From positions 1-64,000 of the forward strand of contig NZ_JAUQWH010000018.1 of NCBI RefSeq assembly GCF_030757795.1: a DNA stretch of 64,000 nt, in the 5' to 3' direction. Each line of letters begins with the position of its first letter. Position 1 is the first letter of the stretch. Source of the DNA: Actinoplanes oryzae (GTDB taxonomy: Bacteria; Actinomycetota; Actinomycetes; Mycobacteriales; Micromonosporaceae). Below, one piece after another: positions 25,764-33,930 of this stretch. The notes below the pieces were generated by a model. The model did not search any database and had not been told where the DNA came from. It saw only the letters and a list, made by a program, of their open reading frames with translations. The position numbers and the translations under genes were made by a program.

Positions 25764-26987
25764 TTATCCCCTTTCGGGGGAAGAAGCCAGGTGCTGGTCC
25801 ACGGCCGCGGCCAGCATGGGCCAGAGTGGCAGCCGGGGCACCAGGGTCGCCTGGAACGCGTGGTAGAGATCCGCCTTGCCCGGCCACACGGTGTCGGTCG
25901 GCACGTTCGCGGGGTCGAGCTGGTGGAACCACGAGCCGTTCTCGTGGTCGAGCAGGTGCGCCGCCGCGTAGTCCCACCAGGTGCGGTAGTGGTCGGCGTA
26001 CGCCCGGTCGCGGGTGTGGGCGTGCAGGGCGGCCGCGGCGGCGATGCCCTCGGCGGCGACCCAGTGCATGCGGTCGCGGACGACCGGGCGGCCGGTCCAG
26101 TCGGTGGTGTAGACGAAGCCGTCGGCGCCGTCGACCGCCCAGCCGTCGGCCACCGCCCGGTCGAAGAGGGCGCGGGCGGCGTCGATCAGCCAGGCCGAGG
26201 CGGTGGCCCCGGGGGCGTACGCGGCGTGCATCAGCAGCCGGGACCACTCCAGCCCGTGGCCGATCGTGGCGCCGTAGGGCTTGAACTGGTGGTCGGGCTT
26301 GTCGCTGTTGTAGTCGGGCAGCGGCTGCCACTGCGCGTCGTAGTGCTCGGGGATGCGCCACTCGTGCGCCTCGGCGGTCGTGGTCACGAAGCGGCAGATG
26401 CGCAGCGCCCGCTCGATCCACGCGCGGTCGCCGGTGACGCTCGCCACGGACAGCATCGCCTCGACGCTGTGCATGTTGGCGTTGATGCCCCGGTAGTCGT
26501 CGAGCGTCGTGAACGCGGTGTCCCACGTGTCGACGCACATGCCGGCCTGCTCGTCCCAGAAGCGGGCGAGAAACGTCTCCTCGGCCTCCGCCAGCAGCTC
26601 GGCCGCGCCGGGCAGCCCGGCCTGCACCGCGGTCGAGGCGGCGAGCAGCACGAACGCGTGGTCGTAGCAGCTCTTCCCCTCCTGCCCCAGCTCGGAGAAC
26701 CACCCGCCGTGCCCGGTGTCGCGCAGCCGGCCGGTCAGCCCGGCGAGCGCCTGCCGGGCGACCAGGCCCGCGCCGGGGACGCCCAGCAGGGCGCCGATGC
26801 CGTACACGTGGGTCATGCGGGCGCTGATCAGGGCCGTGAGCGGGCGTCCGGGCACCGGGTCGCCGCGCCCGTCGAGCCACCGCGCCCCGCCCTCGGGGTC
26901 GGCGGTGCGCCGGCCGAAGGCCAGCAGGTCGCGGCTGTGCTGGTCGAGCCAGCGGTGATGAGCGGGACTGGTCGGCCACACGGACAT
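25764..26987 (-). CDS. AGE family epimerase/isomerase (YihS-like)
   Basis: A 407-residue (alpha/alpha)6-barrel enzyme of the N-acylglucosamine 2-epimerase superfamily. Family signatures include GHGGWFSEL, CYDHAFVLLAAS, NANMHSVEAML, YGATIGHGLEWSRLL and WVAAEGIAAAAAL. The length and motif set are closest to YihS-type isomerases, which act on mannose/lyxose or sulfoquinovose. No sulfoglycolysis genes are nearby, so a mannose isomerase role is more likely. ATG at 26987 is used; a GTG three codons upstream is possible. Confidence 0.88.
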   Translation of the reverse strand: MSVWPTSPAHHRWLDQHSRDLLAFGRRTADPEGGARWLDGRGDPVPGRPLTALISARMTHVYGIGALLGVPGAGLVARQALAGLTGRLRDTGHGGWFSELGQEGKSCYDHAFVLLAASTAVQAGLPGAAELLAEAEETFLARFWDEQAGMCVDTWDTAFTTLDDYRGINANMHSVEAMLSVASVTGDRAWIERALRICRFVTTTAEAHEWRIPEHYDAQWQPLPDYNSDKPDHQFKPYGATIGHGLEWSRLLMHAAYAPGATASAWLIDAARALFDRAVADGWAVDGADGFVYTTDWTGRPVVRDRMHWVAAEGIAAAAALHAHTRDRAYADHYRTWWDYAAAHLLDHENGSWFHQLDPANVPTDTVWPGKADLYHAFQATLVPRLPLWPMLAAAVDQHLASSPERG

Positions 26988-27046
26988 GTCGATCACTTTA
27001 GGCAGTCCCCGGCGATCACTCTGCGCCGGGCCGGGAGACTGGCCCC

Positions 27047-29092
27047 ATGACTGACTCCTATCCCGCCCTGCTCGCCCGGACCCGGGGCTTCTCGCTCGGC
27101 CGGCCGCGCGGCTTCACCGTGTCGCCCGACGGGTCCCGCGTGCTGTTCCTCCGATCGGGTGGCGGGCAGGACCCGGTGCAGGACCTCTGGGTGTACTCCC
27201 TGGAGACGGCGGAGGAGCGCATGCTGGTGCGCGCGTCCGCCCTGGGCACCGAGGGCACCCTGTCCGAGCGCGAGAAGGCACGGCGGGAGCGGGCCCGCGA
27301 CACGTCGGCCGGCATCGGCTCGTACGCCACCGACGCGGACGTGCGTACGGCGGTCTTCGTGGTGTCGGGCCGGCTCTACGCCGTCGATGTGGCCGGCGGC
27401 GAGGTCACCACGCTCGGCGCGAAGGAACCCGCGGCGGAGGCGCGCATCGATCCGTCCGGGACCACCATCGCGTACGTCTGCGAGGACGAGCTGCGCGTGA
27501 TCGGCCGCGACGGCCGCGACGACCGCCCGCTCGCCGCCCCGGACGGCCCGGAGGTGACCTGGGGCCTGCCCGAGCACGAGGCGTCGGAGTCGATGGACCG
27601 CTTCGAGGGCTACTGGTGGGCGCCCGGCGGCCGCAGCCTGATCGCCGCGCGGGTCGACAACTCGCCCGTCCAGGTCTGGTACGTGTCCGACCCCTCCCGC
27701 CCGGAGCAGCCGCCCACCGCGCTGCGCTACCCGTCCGCGGGCACGCCCAACGCCGACGTCAGCCTGCACGTGCTCGGCCTGGACGGCACCCGCACGCCGG
27801 TCGGCTGGGACAGGACCGGATTCGAGTACGTCACCCGCGTCGTCTGGGACCACGCCGGCCTGCACGTCGTGGTGCAGAACCGGCGCCAGACCGTCATGCG
27901 CGTCCTCGCCGTGGACCCGGCGACCGGCGCCACCTCGGTACGGCACGAGAGCACCGACCCCGACTGGACCACGATCGTGCCGGGCGTGCCCGCGCACACG
28001 GCGTCCGGCGCGCTGGTCTGGACCGTCGACGAGGGCGACACGCGCCGCCTGACCGTCGACGGGGTGGCCGTCACCCCGCCGGGGCTGCAGATGGAGGAGG
28101 TGCTGTCGGTGGACGGGGACACTGTGCTCTTCTCCGGCCGGACCGAGCCCTCGTCGCTGCACCTGTGGACGTGGTCCCCCGCCGGTGTGAACCGCGTGAC
28201 CTCCTCCCCCGGCGTGCACGACGGCCGGCGGGCGGGCGGCGTCACGGTGGTGCACGCCTCCACCCTGGAGGACGTTCGCGTGACGGTGGACGGGCGGCTA
28301 CTCTCGGACTATTCGGAAATCTCGCCCGTGCGGCCGGCGGTGCGGCTGGCGGCCCTCGGCGAGCGGTCGTTGCAGACGGCGGTGCTCTTCCCGACCGGGT
28401 GGGAGCCCGGATCCGGCACGCTGCCGGTGCTGATGGACCCGTACGGGGGCTCCGCGGCCCAGCGTGCCGTGGCCGCACGCGATCGGTACTACATGTCCCA
28501 GTGGTTCGCCGACCAGGGCTTCGCCGTCGTGGTGGCCGACGGCCGCGGCACGCCGGGCCGGGGACCCCGCTGGGAACGCGCCCGCCACGGCGACCATGCC
28601 GGCCCCCGCCTGCAGGACCAGGTCGACGCCCTGCACGCCGCCGCCGAGCGCCACCCCGGCCTGGACCTCGACCGGGTCGCCATCCGGGGCTGGTCGGCCG
28701 GCGGCTACCTCGCGGCGCTGGCCGTGCTCCGCCGCCCGGACGTCTTCCACGCCGCCGTCGCCGGGGCGCCCGTCACCGACCAGCTGCTCTACAGCTCGCA
28801 CTGGCAGGAGCGCACGCTGGGCCTGCCGGACGAGAACCCGGCCGGATACGCCGCCGGGTCCCTGATCGCCGACGCCCCGAACCTGCGGCGCCCGCTGCTG
28901 CTCATCCACGGCATGGTCGACGACAACGTCCTGCCGGTGCACACCATGAAGCTCTCGGCCGCCCTGCTGGCCGCGGGCCGCCCGCACGAGGTGCTGCCGC
29001 TGCCCGGCGCCACGCACATGGGCGGGGCGGTAGCGAACCTCCTCGAGTTCCAGCTCGGCTTCCTCCGAAAGTCGCTTGGCGTGACCCACTAG
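27047..29092 (+). CDS. S9 family prolyl oligopeptidase (DPP IV-like)
   Basis: A 681-residue peptidase with an N-terminal beta-propeller (about 1-430) and a C-terminal alpha/beta hydrolase domain. The triad fits S550 in GWSAGGY, D625 in HGMVDDNV and H657 in THMGG; the 75- and 32-residue spacing matches the dipeptidyl peptidase IV branch. A Glu-containing propeller segment (ASESMDRFEGYWWAPGG) fits the substrate N-terminus binding site. There is no signal peptide, so intracellular peptide turnover is likely. Confidence 0.93.
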   Translation: MTDSYPALLARTRGFSLGRPRGFTVSPDGSRVLFLRSGGGQDPVQDLWVYSLETAEERMLVRASALGTEGTLSEREKARRERARDTSAGIGSYATDADVRTAVFVVSGRLYAVDVAGGEVTTLGAKEPAAEARIDPSGTTIAYVCEDELRVIGRDGRDDRPLAAPDGPEVTWGLPEHEASESMDRFEGYWWAPGGRSLIAARVDNSPVQVWYVSDPSRPEQPPTALRYPSAGTPNADVSLHVLGLDGTRTPVGWDRTGFEYVTRVVWDHAGLHVVVQNRRQTVMRVLAVDPATGATSVRHESTDPDWTTIVPGVPAHTASGALVWTVDEGDTRRLTVDGVAVTPPGLQMEEVLSVDGDTVLFSGRTEPSSLHLWTWSPAGVNRVTSSPGVHDGRRAGGVTVVHASTLEDVRVTVDGRLLSDYSEISPVRPAVRLAALGERSLQTAVLFPTGWEPGSGTLPVLMDPYGGSAAQRAVAARDRYYMSQWFADQGFAVVVADGRGTPGRGPRWERARHGDHAGPRLQDQVDALHAAAERHPGLDLDRVAIRGWSAGGYLAALAVLRRPDVFHAAVAGAPVTDQLLYSSHWQERTLGLPDENPAGYAAGSLIADAPNLRRPLLLIHGMVDDNVLPVHTMKLSAALLAAGRPHEVLPLPGATHMGGAVANLLEFQLGFLRKSLGVTH

Positions 29093-29102
29093 GGTTCCAT
29101 GC

Positions 29103-29759
29103 ATGAAACTCGATATCCACGGGGGATCGCCGGCACGCCGGGTCGCCGCGGCCTGTGCCGCGGCGGCCCTGGCCCTGCTGCCGGGCACGGCCGCCCACGC
29201 CGCCGGCCCGGCCACCGGATCCATCACCGGCACCCTCACCACCGCCCACGGCGACCCGCTGCCGGGCGTGTTCGTCGGCGTCACGTCCGTCACCACCGGC
29301 GCGCCGGTCTACACGTACGACCACACCGCCGCCGACGGCACCTACAGCCTGCCCGACCTGCCGGCCGGCACCTACAAGGTGGAGTTCACCGTCTCGGGCG
29401 ACCACACTCAGTGGACGCAGTGGGCCCACCGGACGGTCCTGGAGTCGAGCGCCAAGCAGTACCAGCTCGCCGCGGGCGAGCAGCTGGTCGTGGACGAGGT
29501 CCGCTTCCCCCTCGGCTCGCTGGCGCTGAGCTTCGTGGACAAGGCCGGCCAGCCGATCCTCTCCTTCTGCGGCGAGGTGATCGGGAACCGCTTCCTCAAG
29601 GACGGCTGCACGGACACCGGCACGCTGACCCTGGACGAGCTCCCGGCCGGGCAGTCCGCGATCCGCATCTTCGACCCCACCACCCAGGCCACCCGCGGCA
29701 TCGGCATGCCCACCGTCGTCGCCGACACCGTCACCGCCTTCACCTCCCGCCTCCGCTGA
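29103..29759 (+). CDS. Secreted protein with carboxypeptidase-regulatory-like beta domain
   Basis: A 218-residue exported protein. Signal peptide about 1-33 (ends AAHA). A transthyretin-like/carboxypeptidase regulatory domain follows (GSITGTLTTAHGDPLPGVFVGV, DGTYSLPDLPAGTYKVEF), then a second similar beta domain (GSLALSFVDKAGQPILS, TLTLDELPAGQSAIRI). It starts ten bases after the peptidase stop. Likely a surface or matrix protein; no enzyme domain is visible. Confidence 0.82.
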   Translation: MKLDIHGGSPARRVAAACAAAALALLPGTAAHAAGPATGSITGTLTTAHGDPLPGVFVGVTSVTTGAPVYTYDHTAADGTYSLPDLPAGTYKVEFTVSGDHTQWTQWAHRTVLESSAKQYQLAAGEQLVVDEVRFPLGSLALSFVDKAGQPILSFCGEVIGNRFLKDGCTDTGTLTLDELPAGQSAIRIFDPTTQATRGIGMPTVVADTVTAFTSRLR

Positions 29760-29766
29760 CCACCCG

Positions 29767-29792
29767 CGCCGGGCCGCCCGCGCGGCCCGGCG
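29767..29792. terminator. Bidirectional terminator hairpin
   Basis: CGCCGGGCCGC (29767-29777) and its exact complement (29782-29792) form an 11-bp stem around CCGC, between the convergent secreted-protein and narK genes. Confidence 0.75.
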
Positions 29793-29809
29793 TGGCGCGG
29801 CGCGGCTTT

Positions 29810-31162
29810 TCAGGCGGTCTTGTCGAAGTCGCGGCGGCGGTAGACCGCCCATGTGACCACGACGCACAGGGCGTAGAAGGCGATGAACGCGATGTAGGCC
29901 GCGTCGGCCGTCTTCCAGGTCAGGAAGGACTGACGGAAGGCGAGGTTGACCAGGACGCCGCCGAACGCCCCGATCGCGCCCGCGATCCCGATGACCGCGC
30001 CGGACAGCCGCCGGGCCTCGTGGTGGTCGTGCGGGTGCTTGAGCAGGAAGATCCGCGGGATCATCTTGTAGGTCGACCCGTTGCCCAGGCCGCTCAGCAC
30101 GAACAGGGCGATGAAGCCGACCAGGTAAAGACCGAGCGAGTGACGCTGCGAGGCTACCAGCACGATCGTCGCCCCGGCGGCCATGGCGATGAACGTCCAG
30201 AAGGTGACGCGGGCGCCGCCGAGCCGGTCGGCCAGCGCACCGCCGACGGGCCGGACGAGCGAGCCGAGCAGCGGCCCGAGGAAGGTCAGCCAGGCCGCCT
30301 CGACCGGCGTGCTGAACACGTCGGCGAACTGCACCTGCAGCACCTGGCCGAACGCGAACCCGAAGCCGATGAACGACCCGAACGTCCCGATGTAGAGCAG
30401 CGACATGATCCAGGTGTGCGGCTCGCGGGCGGCGTCGCGCATGCCGCGCTTCTCGTTGCGCGCCTGCGAGAGGTTGTCCATGTACAGCGCGGATCCGAGC
30501 GCGGCGAGCACGATCAGCGGCAGGTAGATGCCGGCGACCAGACCGGGGTGGCCCGCGCCCGACACGGCGAGCACGAAGAGCCCGACGAGCTGCACCGCGG
30601 CGACGCCCAGGTTGCCGCCGCCGGCGTTGATGCCGAGCGCCCACCCCTTGAGCCGGTCCGGGTAGTACGCGTTGATGTTCGCCATGGACGACGCGAAGTT
30701 GCCGCCGCCGACGCCCGCGAGCGCCGCCAGCACCAGCAGCGTGCCGTAGGACACCCCCGGCTCGATCAGGAACGCGGCCGCCCCCGCCGGGATCAGCAGC
30801 AGCGAGGCGCTCACGATCGTCCAGTTGCGCCCGCCGAAGCGCGCCACCGCGAAGGTGTACGGAATCCGCAGCACCGATCCGACCAGCGCCGGCACCGCCG
30901 TGAGCAGGAACTTGCCGGCCGGATCGATCCCGTACGCGGGCCCGAGGAACAGCACGAGCACCGACCACAGCGTCCACACCGAGAAGCCGATGTGCTCGCT
31001 GAAGATGGAGAAGATCAGGTTGCGCCGGGCGACCCGGGCCCCGCCCCGCGCCCAGAACTCCGGGTCCTCCGGCCGCCAGTCGTCGATCCACCGGCCGCGC
31101 AGGCGGGTGCCGCTCGTGGTGGTCGTTGCCAGGCCTGCGGTGGATTCGGTAGCGGTGCTCAT
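29810..31162 (-). CDS. narK: Nitrate/nitrite transporter, MFS (NarK type)
   Basis: A 450-residue MFS transporter with 12 predicted transmembrane helices. The nitrate signature motifs of the NarK family are present as GVGGGNFASSMANINAYYP and GAIGAFGGVLVNLAF, and the MFS loop GGALADRLGGARV lies in the middle. It imports nitrate and/or exports nitrite. The ATG overlaps the nirD stop by four bases, making it the last gene of the nitrate assimilation operon. Confidence 0.95.
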   Translation of the reverse strand: MSTATESTAGLATTTTSGTRLRGRWIDDWRPEDPEFWARGGARVARRNLIFSIFSEHIGFSVWTLWSVLVLFLGPAYGIDPAGKFLLTAVPALVGSVLRIPYTFAVARFGGRNWTIVSASLLLIPAGAAAFLIEPGVSYGTLLVLAALAGVGGGNFASSMANINAYYPDRLKGWALGINAGGGNLGVAAVQLVGLFVLAVSGAGHPGLVAGIYLPLIVLAALGSALYMDNLSQARNEKRGMRDAAREPHTWIMSLLYIGTFGSFIGFGFAFGQVLQVQFADVFSTPVEAAWLTFLGPLLGSLVRPVGGALADRLGGARVTFWTFIAMAAGATIVLVASQRHSLGLYLVGFIALFVLSGLGNGSTYKMIPRIFLLKHPHDHHEARRLSGAVIGIAGAIGAFGGVLVNLAFRQSFLTWKTADAAYIAFIAFYALCVVVTWAVYRRRDFDKTA

Positions 31163-31479
31163 GCGGAGACCTCCGAGAGAAGAACGATGTACTGGTCCGC
31201 GTCCACGCCGACGGGATAGGTCCTGAGATCGGGCAGCCCGCTGTCCCCGAGCGCACACCCGGTGGCCAGATCGAAGGCGTTCAGATGCAGCGGGCAGACG
31301 ACGATCCGTGCGTCGATCTGCCCGTCGGCGAGCGGCCCGCCCCGGTGCGGGCACACCGCCGACACGGCCCGCAGCGAGCCGTCGCGCAGCCGGAACACGG
31401 CGATCGCCTCGCCGTCGAGCACGAACGCACGCCCCTCGCCCAGCGGGATGTCGGCGAGCGGTCCCAGGCGCGCGCTCAT
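31159..31479 (-). CDS. nirD: Nitrite reductase small subunit (Rieske)
   Basis: A 106-residue protein with one Rieske [2Fe-2S] domain: C-x-H in CPHRGGPL and C-x2-H in CPLHLNAFDL. It is the small subunit of assimilatory NAD(P)H nitrite reductase and overlaps nirB and narK by ATGA on both sides. Cytoplasmic. Confidence 0.95.
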   Translation of the reverse strand: MSARLGPLADIPLGEGRAFVLDGEAIAVFRLRDGSLRAVSAVCPHRGGPLADGQIDARIVVCPLHLNAFDLATGCALGDSGLPDLRTYPVGVDADQYIVLLSEVSA

Positions 31480-33929
31480 CGGACCGGCACCTGGGGCAGG
31501 ACCGTCAGCGGCAGCGACGTGCGGAACTGCCCCGGCGTCGCCGGCTGGGCGCGTTCCTTCCACGGATCGCGGTACGCCGCGACGGAGGCCGCCATCGCCG
31601 CGTCGAGCTCCGCCGCGATGCCCTCGGCGTCGTCCACCACGACACCGCGGATGTGCTCGATGCCGACCCGGGGCACCCACGCGTACGTGCGCTCCAGCCA
31701 GTTGGCGTTCTCCCGGTAGTACTGCAGGAAACGCCCGGTCAGCGTGATGACCTCGGCAGCCGAACCGACCGTCGCGAGCAGATCGCCCTTGCGCACATGC
31801 GCGCCCGCGGCGCCACCGACGTAGATCTCCCAGCGACCGCCGTCGATGGCCACCACGCCGAGATCCTTCACGTACGCCTCGGCGCAGTTGCGCGGGCACC
31901 CGGTGACCGCGAGCTTCATCTTGCCCGGGCCCTCGATGCCCTGGAAGCGCTCCTCGATCGCGATGCCCAGCGCCGTCGAGTCCCCCACCCCGAACCGGCA
32001 GAAGTCCGAGCCGACGCAGGTCTTCACCGTGCGGAAGCTCTTGCCGTACGCCCAGCCCGACGGCATGTCGAGCTCCGCCCACAGCTCCGGCAGCTTCTCC
32101 TTGGGCACCCCGAGCAGGTCGATGCGCTGGCCGCCGGTGAGCTTCACCATGGGGACCTGGTGCTTCTCGGCGACCTCCGCGATCCGCTTGAGCTGCGCCG
32201 GGGTGGTGACGCCGCCCTTCATCTGCGGTACGACCGAGAACGTGCCGTCGCGCTGGATGTTCGCGTGCACGCGGTCGTTGATGAAACGCGCATCGCGCTC
32301 GTCGACGTACTCGTCGCCCCACATCATCTTGAGCAGCGACGCGAGGCCCATCTTGCTCTTCGCGTCCTCCTCGCCGCCGGGGACGAGCGTGGCGAACACC
32401 GACGACACGGACTTGAGCGAATGCGCACGGATCGCGCGCATCAGCTCCGGCTTGGGCATCGGGACGCCGGGCACGTACCAGTCGGCCTTGGGGTCCTTCT
32501 CCACCTCGCCGCCGGCCGCCCACTCGACGATCTGCTGCACCAGGCTCTTGCACGTGCCGCAGCCCTTGCCCGCGCGCGTCTTGTCCATGACGCCGGTGAC
32601 GGTTTTGCAGCCGCCCTGCACGCTTTGCACGATGGCGTGCTTGCTGACCCCGTTGCAGTTGCACACTTGCGCGTCGTCGGCCATGTCCGCGGCGCTCACC
32701 TCCGCGGGCGGGCCGCCGAGGTCGAACATCAGCTCGGCGCGCTCCTCGGGCAGCGGCAGACCACGATCAAAGGCCTGCAGCAGGTACGCGTACTTGCGCA
32801 CATCGCCGACGAGGGTGGCACCGATCAGCCGGCCGTCACGGATGACCAGGCTCTTGTAGACGCCCTTGCGCGGTTCGCTGAACACCAGCGTCTCGTCGTC
32901 GTCCCGCTCCGCCGCGGTCACTCCCATGGCGGCGACGCCGACGCCCGCGACCTTGAGCTTCGTGGCGACCCGGGAGCCGTGGTAGGCGGCGTCCGGGTCG
33001 GCGCCGGTCAGGTGCCCGGCGAGCACCTTGGCCTGGTCCCACAGGGGCGCGACCAGCCCGTACGTCGCCCCGCGGTGCTGCGCGCACTCCCCCACCGCGT
33101 AGATGTCCGGGGCCACGCGCATCTGGTCGTCCACGACGATGCCCCGCTCGACGGGCAGCCCGCTGGCCTCGGCGACGTCGGCGTTGGCCCGGATGCCCGC
33201 GGCGACGACCACGACGTCGCACGGGATCGTGCGCCCGTCCTTCAGCCGCACGCCCTCGACCGCGCGCTTGCCGAGAATCTCGGTCGTGTGCGCGCCGGTG
33301 ACCACCTCGATCCCCAGCTGCTCGACCGCGCGTCTGAGCGTCTCGCCGCCCTTTGCGTCGAGCTGCGCGTTCATGAGGTGCCCGGCCGCGTGCACGAGCG
33401 TCACGTGACCGAGATGGTTCTGCAGCCCGCGCGCCGCCTCGAGCCCGAGCAGCCCGCCGCCGATGACGACCGCGCGTTCGTGCATCCGCGCGTAGCGCAT
33501 CATGGCGCGGGTGTCGTCCAGCGTCCGGAAGGCGAAGACGCCCTGGTGGTAGCCGCGCCCCGGCCGGTGGATGCCCGGGATCGGCGGCACGAAGGCCCGG
33601 CTCCCCGTGGCGATGATCAGCTTGTCGTAGCCGGTGGCGGTGCCGTCGGCGGCGTACACCAGCTTGGCGGCGGGGTCGACGTGCGTGACCCGCGTGCCGG
33701 TGTGCAGGGTGATGCCGTGCTCGGCGTACCAGGCAAGATCGTTGAGGAAGATGCCGCTCTCGTCCTCCACGCCGGCGAGGACGTTCGAGAGCATGATCCG
33801 GTTGTAGTTGCCGTACGGCTCGTCGCCGAACATCGTGATGGCGAAGTCCCCGCCCCGGGCGAGAATCTCCTCCACCGTCCGGGCACCGGCCATGCCGTTG
33901 CCGATGACGACCAGGCGAGTTCGTGACAT
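31476..33929 (-). CDS. nirB: Nitrite reductase [NAD(P)H] large subunit
   Basis: An 817-residue enzyme that reduces nitrite to ammonium. Domain order is FAD/NAD-binding pyridine nucleotide oxidoreductase (about 1-400), BFD-like [2Fe-2S] domain (CNCNGV then GKGCGTCK, about 415-465), then the sulfite/nitrite reductase ferredoxin-like half domain and siroheme/[4Fe-4S] domain (about 545-780; CVGSDFCRFG and TGCPRNCAEA). The ATG lies one base after the stop codon of the upstream reductase gene, with AAGGGG eight bases before it. That spacing shows the two are translationally coupled and fixes the start against a much longer upstream reading. Confidence 0.96.
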   Translation of the reverse strand: MSRTRLVVIGNGMAGARTVEEILARGGDFAITMFGDEPYGNYNRIMLSNVLAGVEDESGIFLNDLAWYAEHGITLHTGTRVTHVDPAAKLVYAADGTATGYDKLIIATGSRAFVPPIPGIHRPGRGYHQGVFAFRTLDDTRAMMRYARMHERAVVIGGGLLGLEAARGLQNHLGHVTLVHAAGHLMNAQLDAKGGETLRRAVEQLGIEVVTGAHTTEILGKRAVEGVRLKDGRTIPCDVVVVAAGIRANADVAEASGLPVERGIVVDDQMRVAPDIYAVGECAQHRGATYGLVAPLWDQAKVLAGHLTGADPDAAYHGSRVATKLKVAGVGVAAMGVTAAERDDDETLVFSEPRKGVYKSLVIRDGRLIGATLVGDVRKYAYLLQAFDRGLPLPEERAELMFDLGGPPAEVSAADMADDAQVCNCNGVSKHAIVQSVQGGCKTVTGVMDKTRAGKGCGTCKSLVQQIVEWAAGGEVEKDPKADWYVPGVPMPKPELMRAIRAHSLKSVSSVFATLVPGGEEDAKSKMGLASLLKMMWGDEYVDERDARFINDRVHANIQRDGTFSVVPQMKGGVTTPAQLKRIAEVAEKHQVPMVKLTGGQRIDLLGVPKEKLPELWAELDMPSGWAYGKSFRTVKTCVGSDFCRFGVGDSTALGIAIEERFQGIEGPGKMKLAVTGCPRNCAEAYVKDLGVVAIDGGRWEIYVGGAAGAHVRKGDLLATVGSAAEVITLTGRFLQYYRENANWLERTYAWVPRVGIEHIRGVVVDDAEGIAAELDAAMAASVAAYRDPWKERAQPATPGQFRTSLPLTVLPQVPVR

Positions 33930-33930
33930 C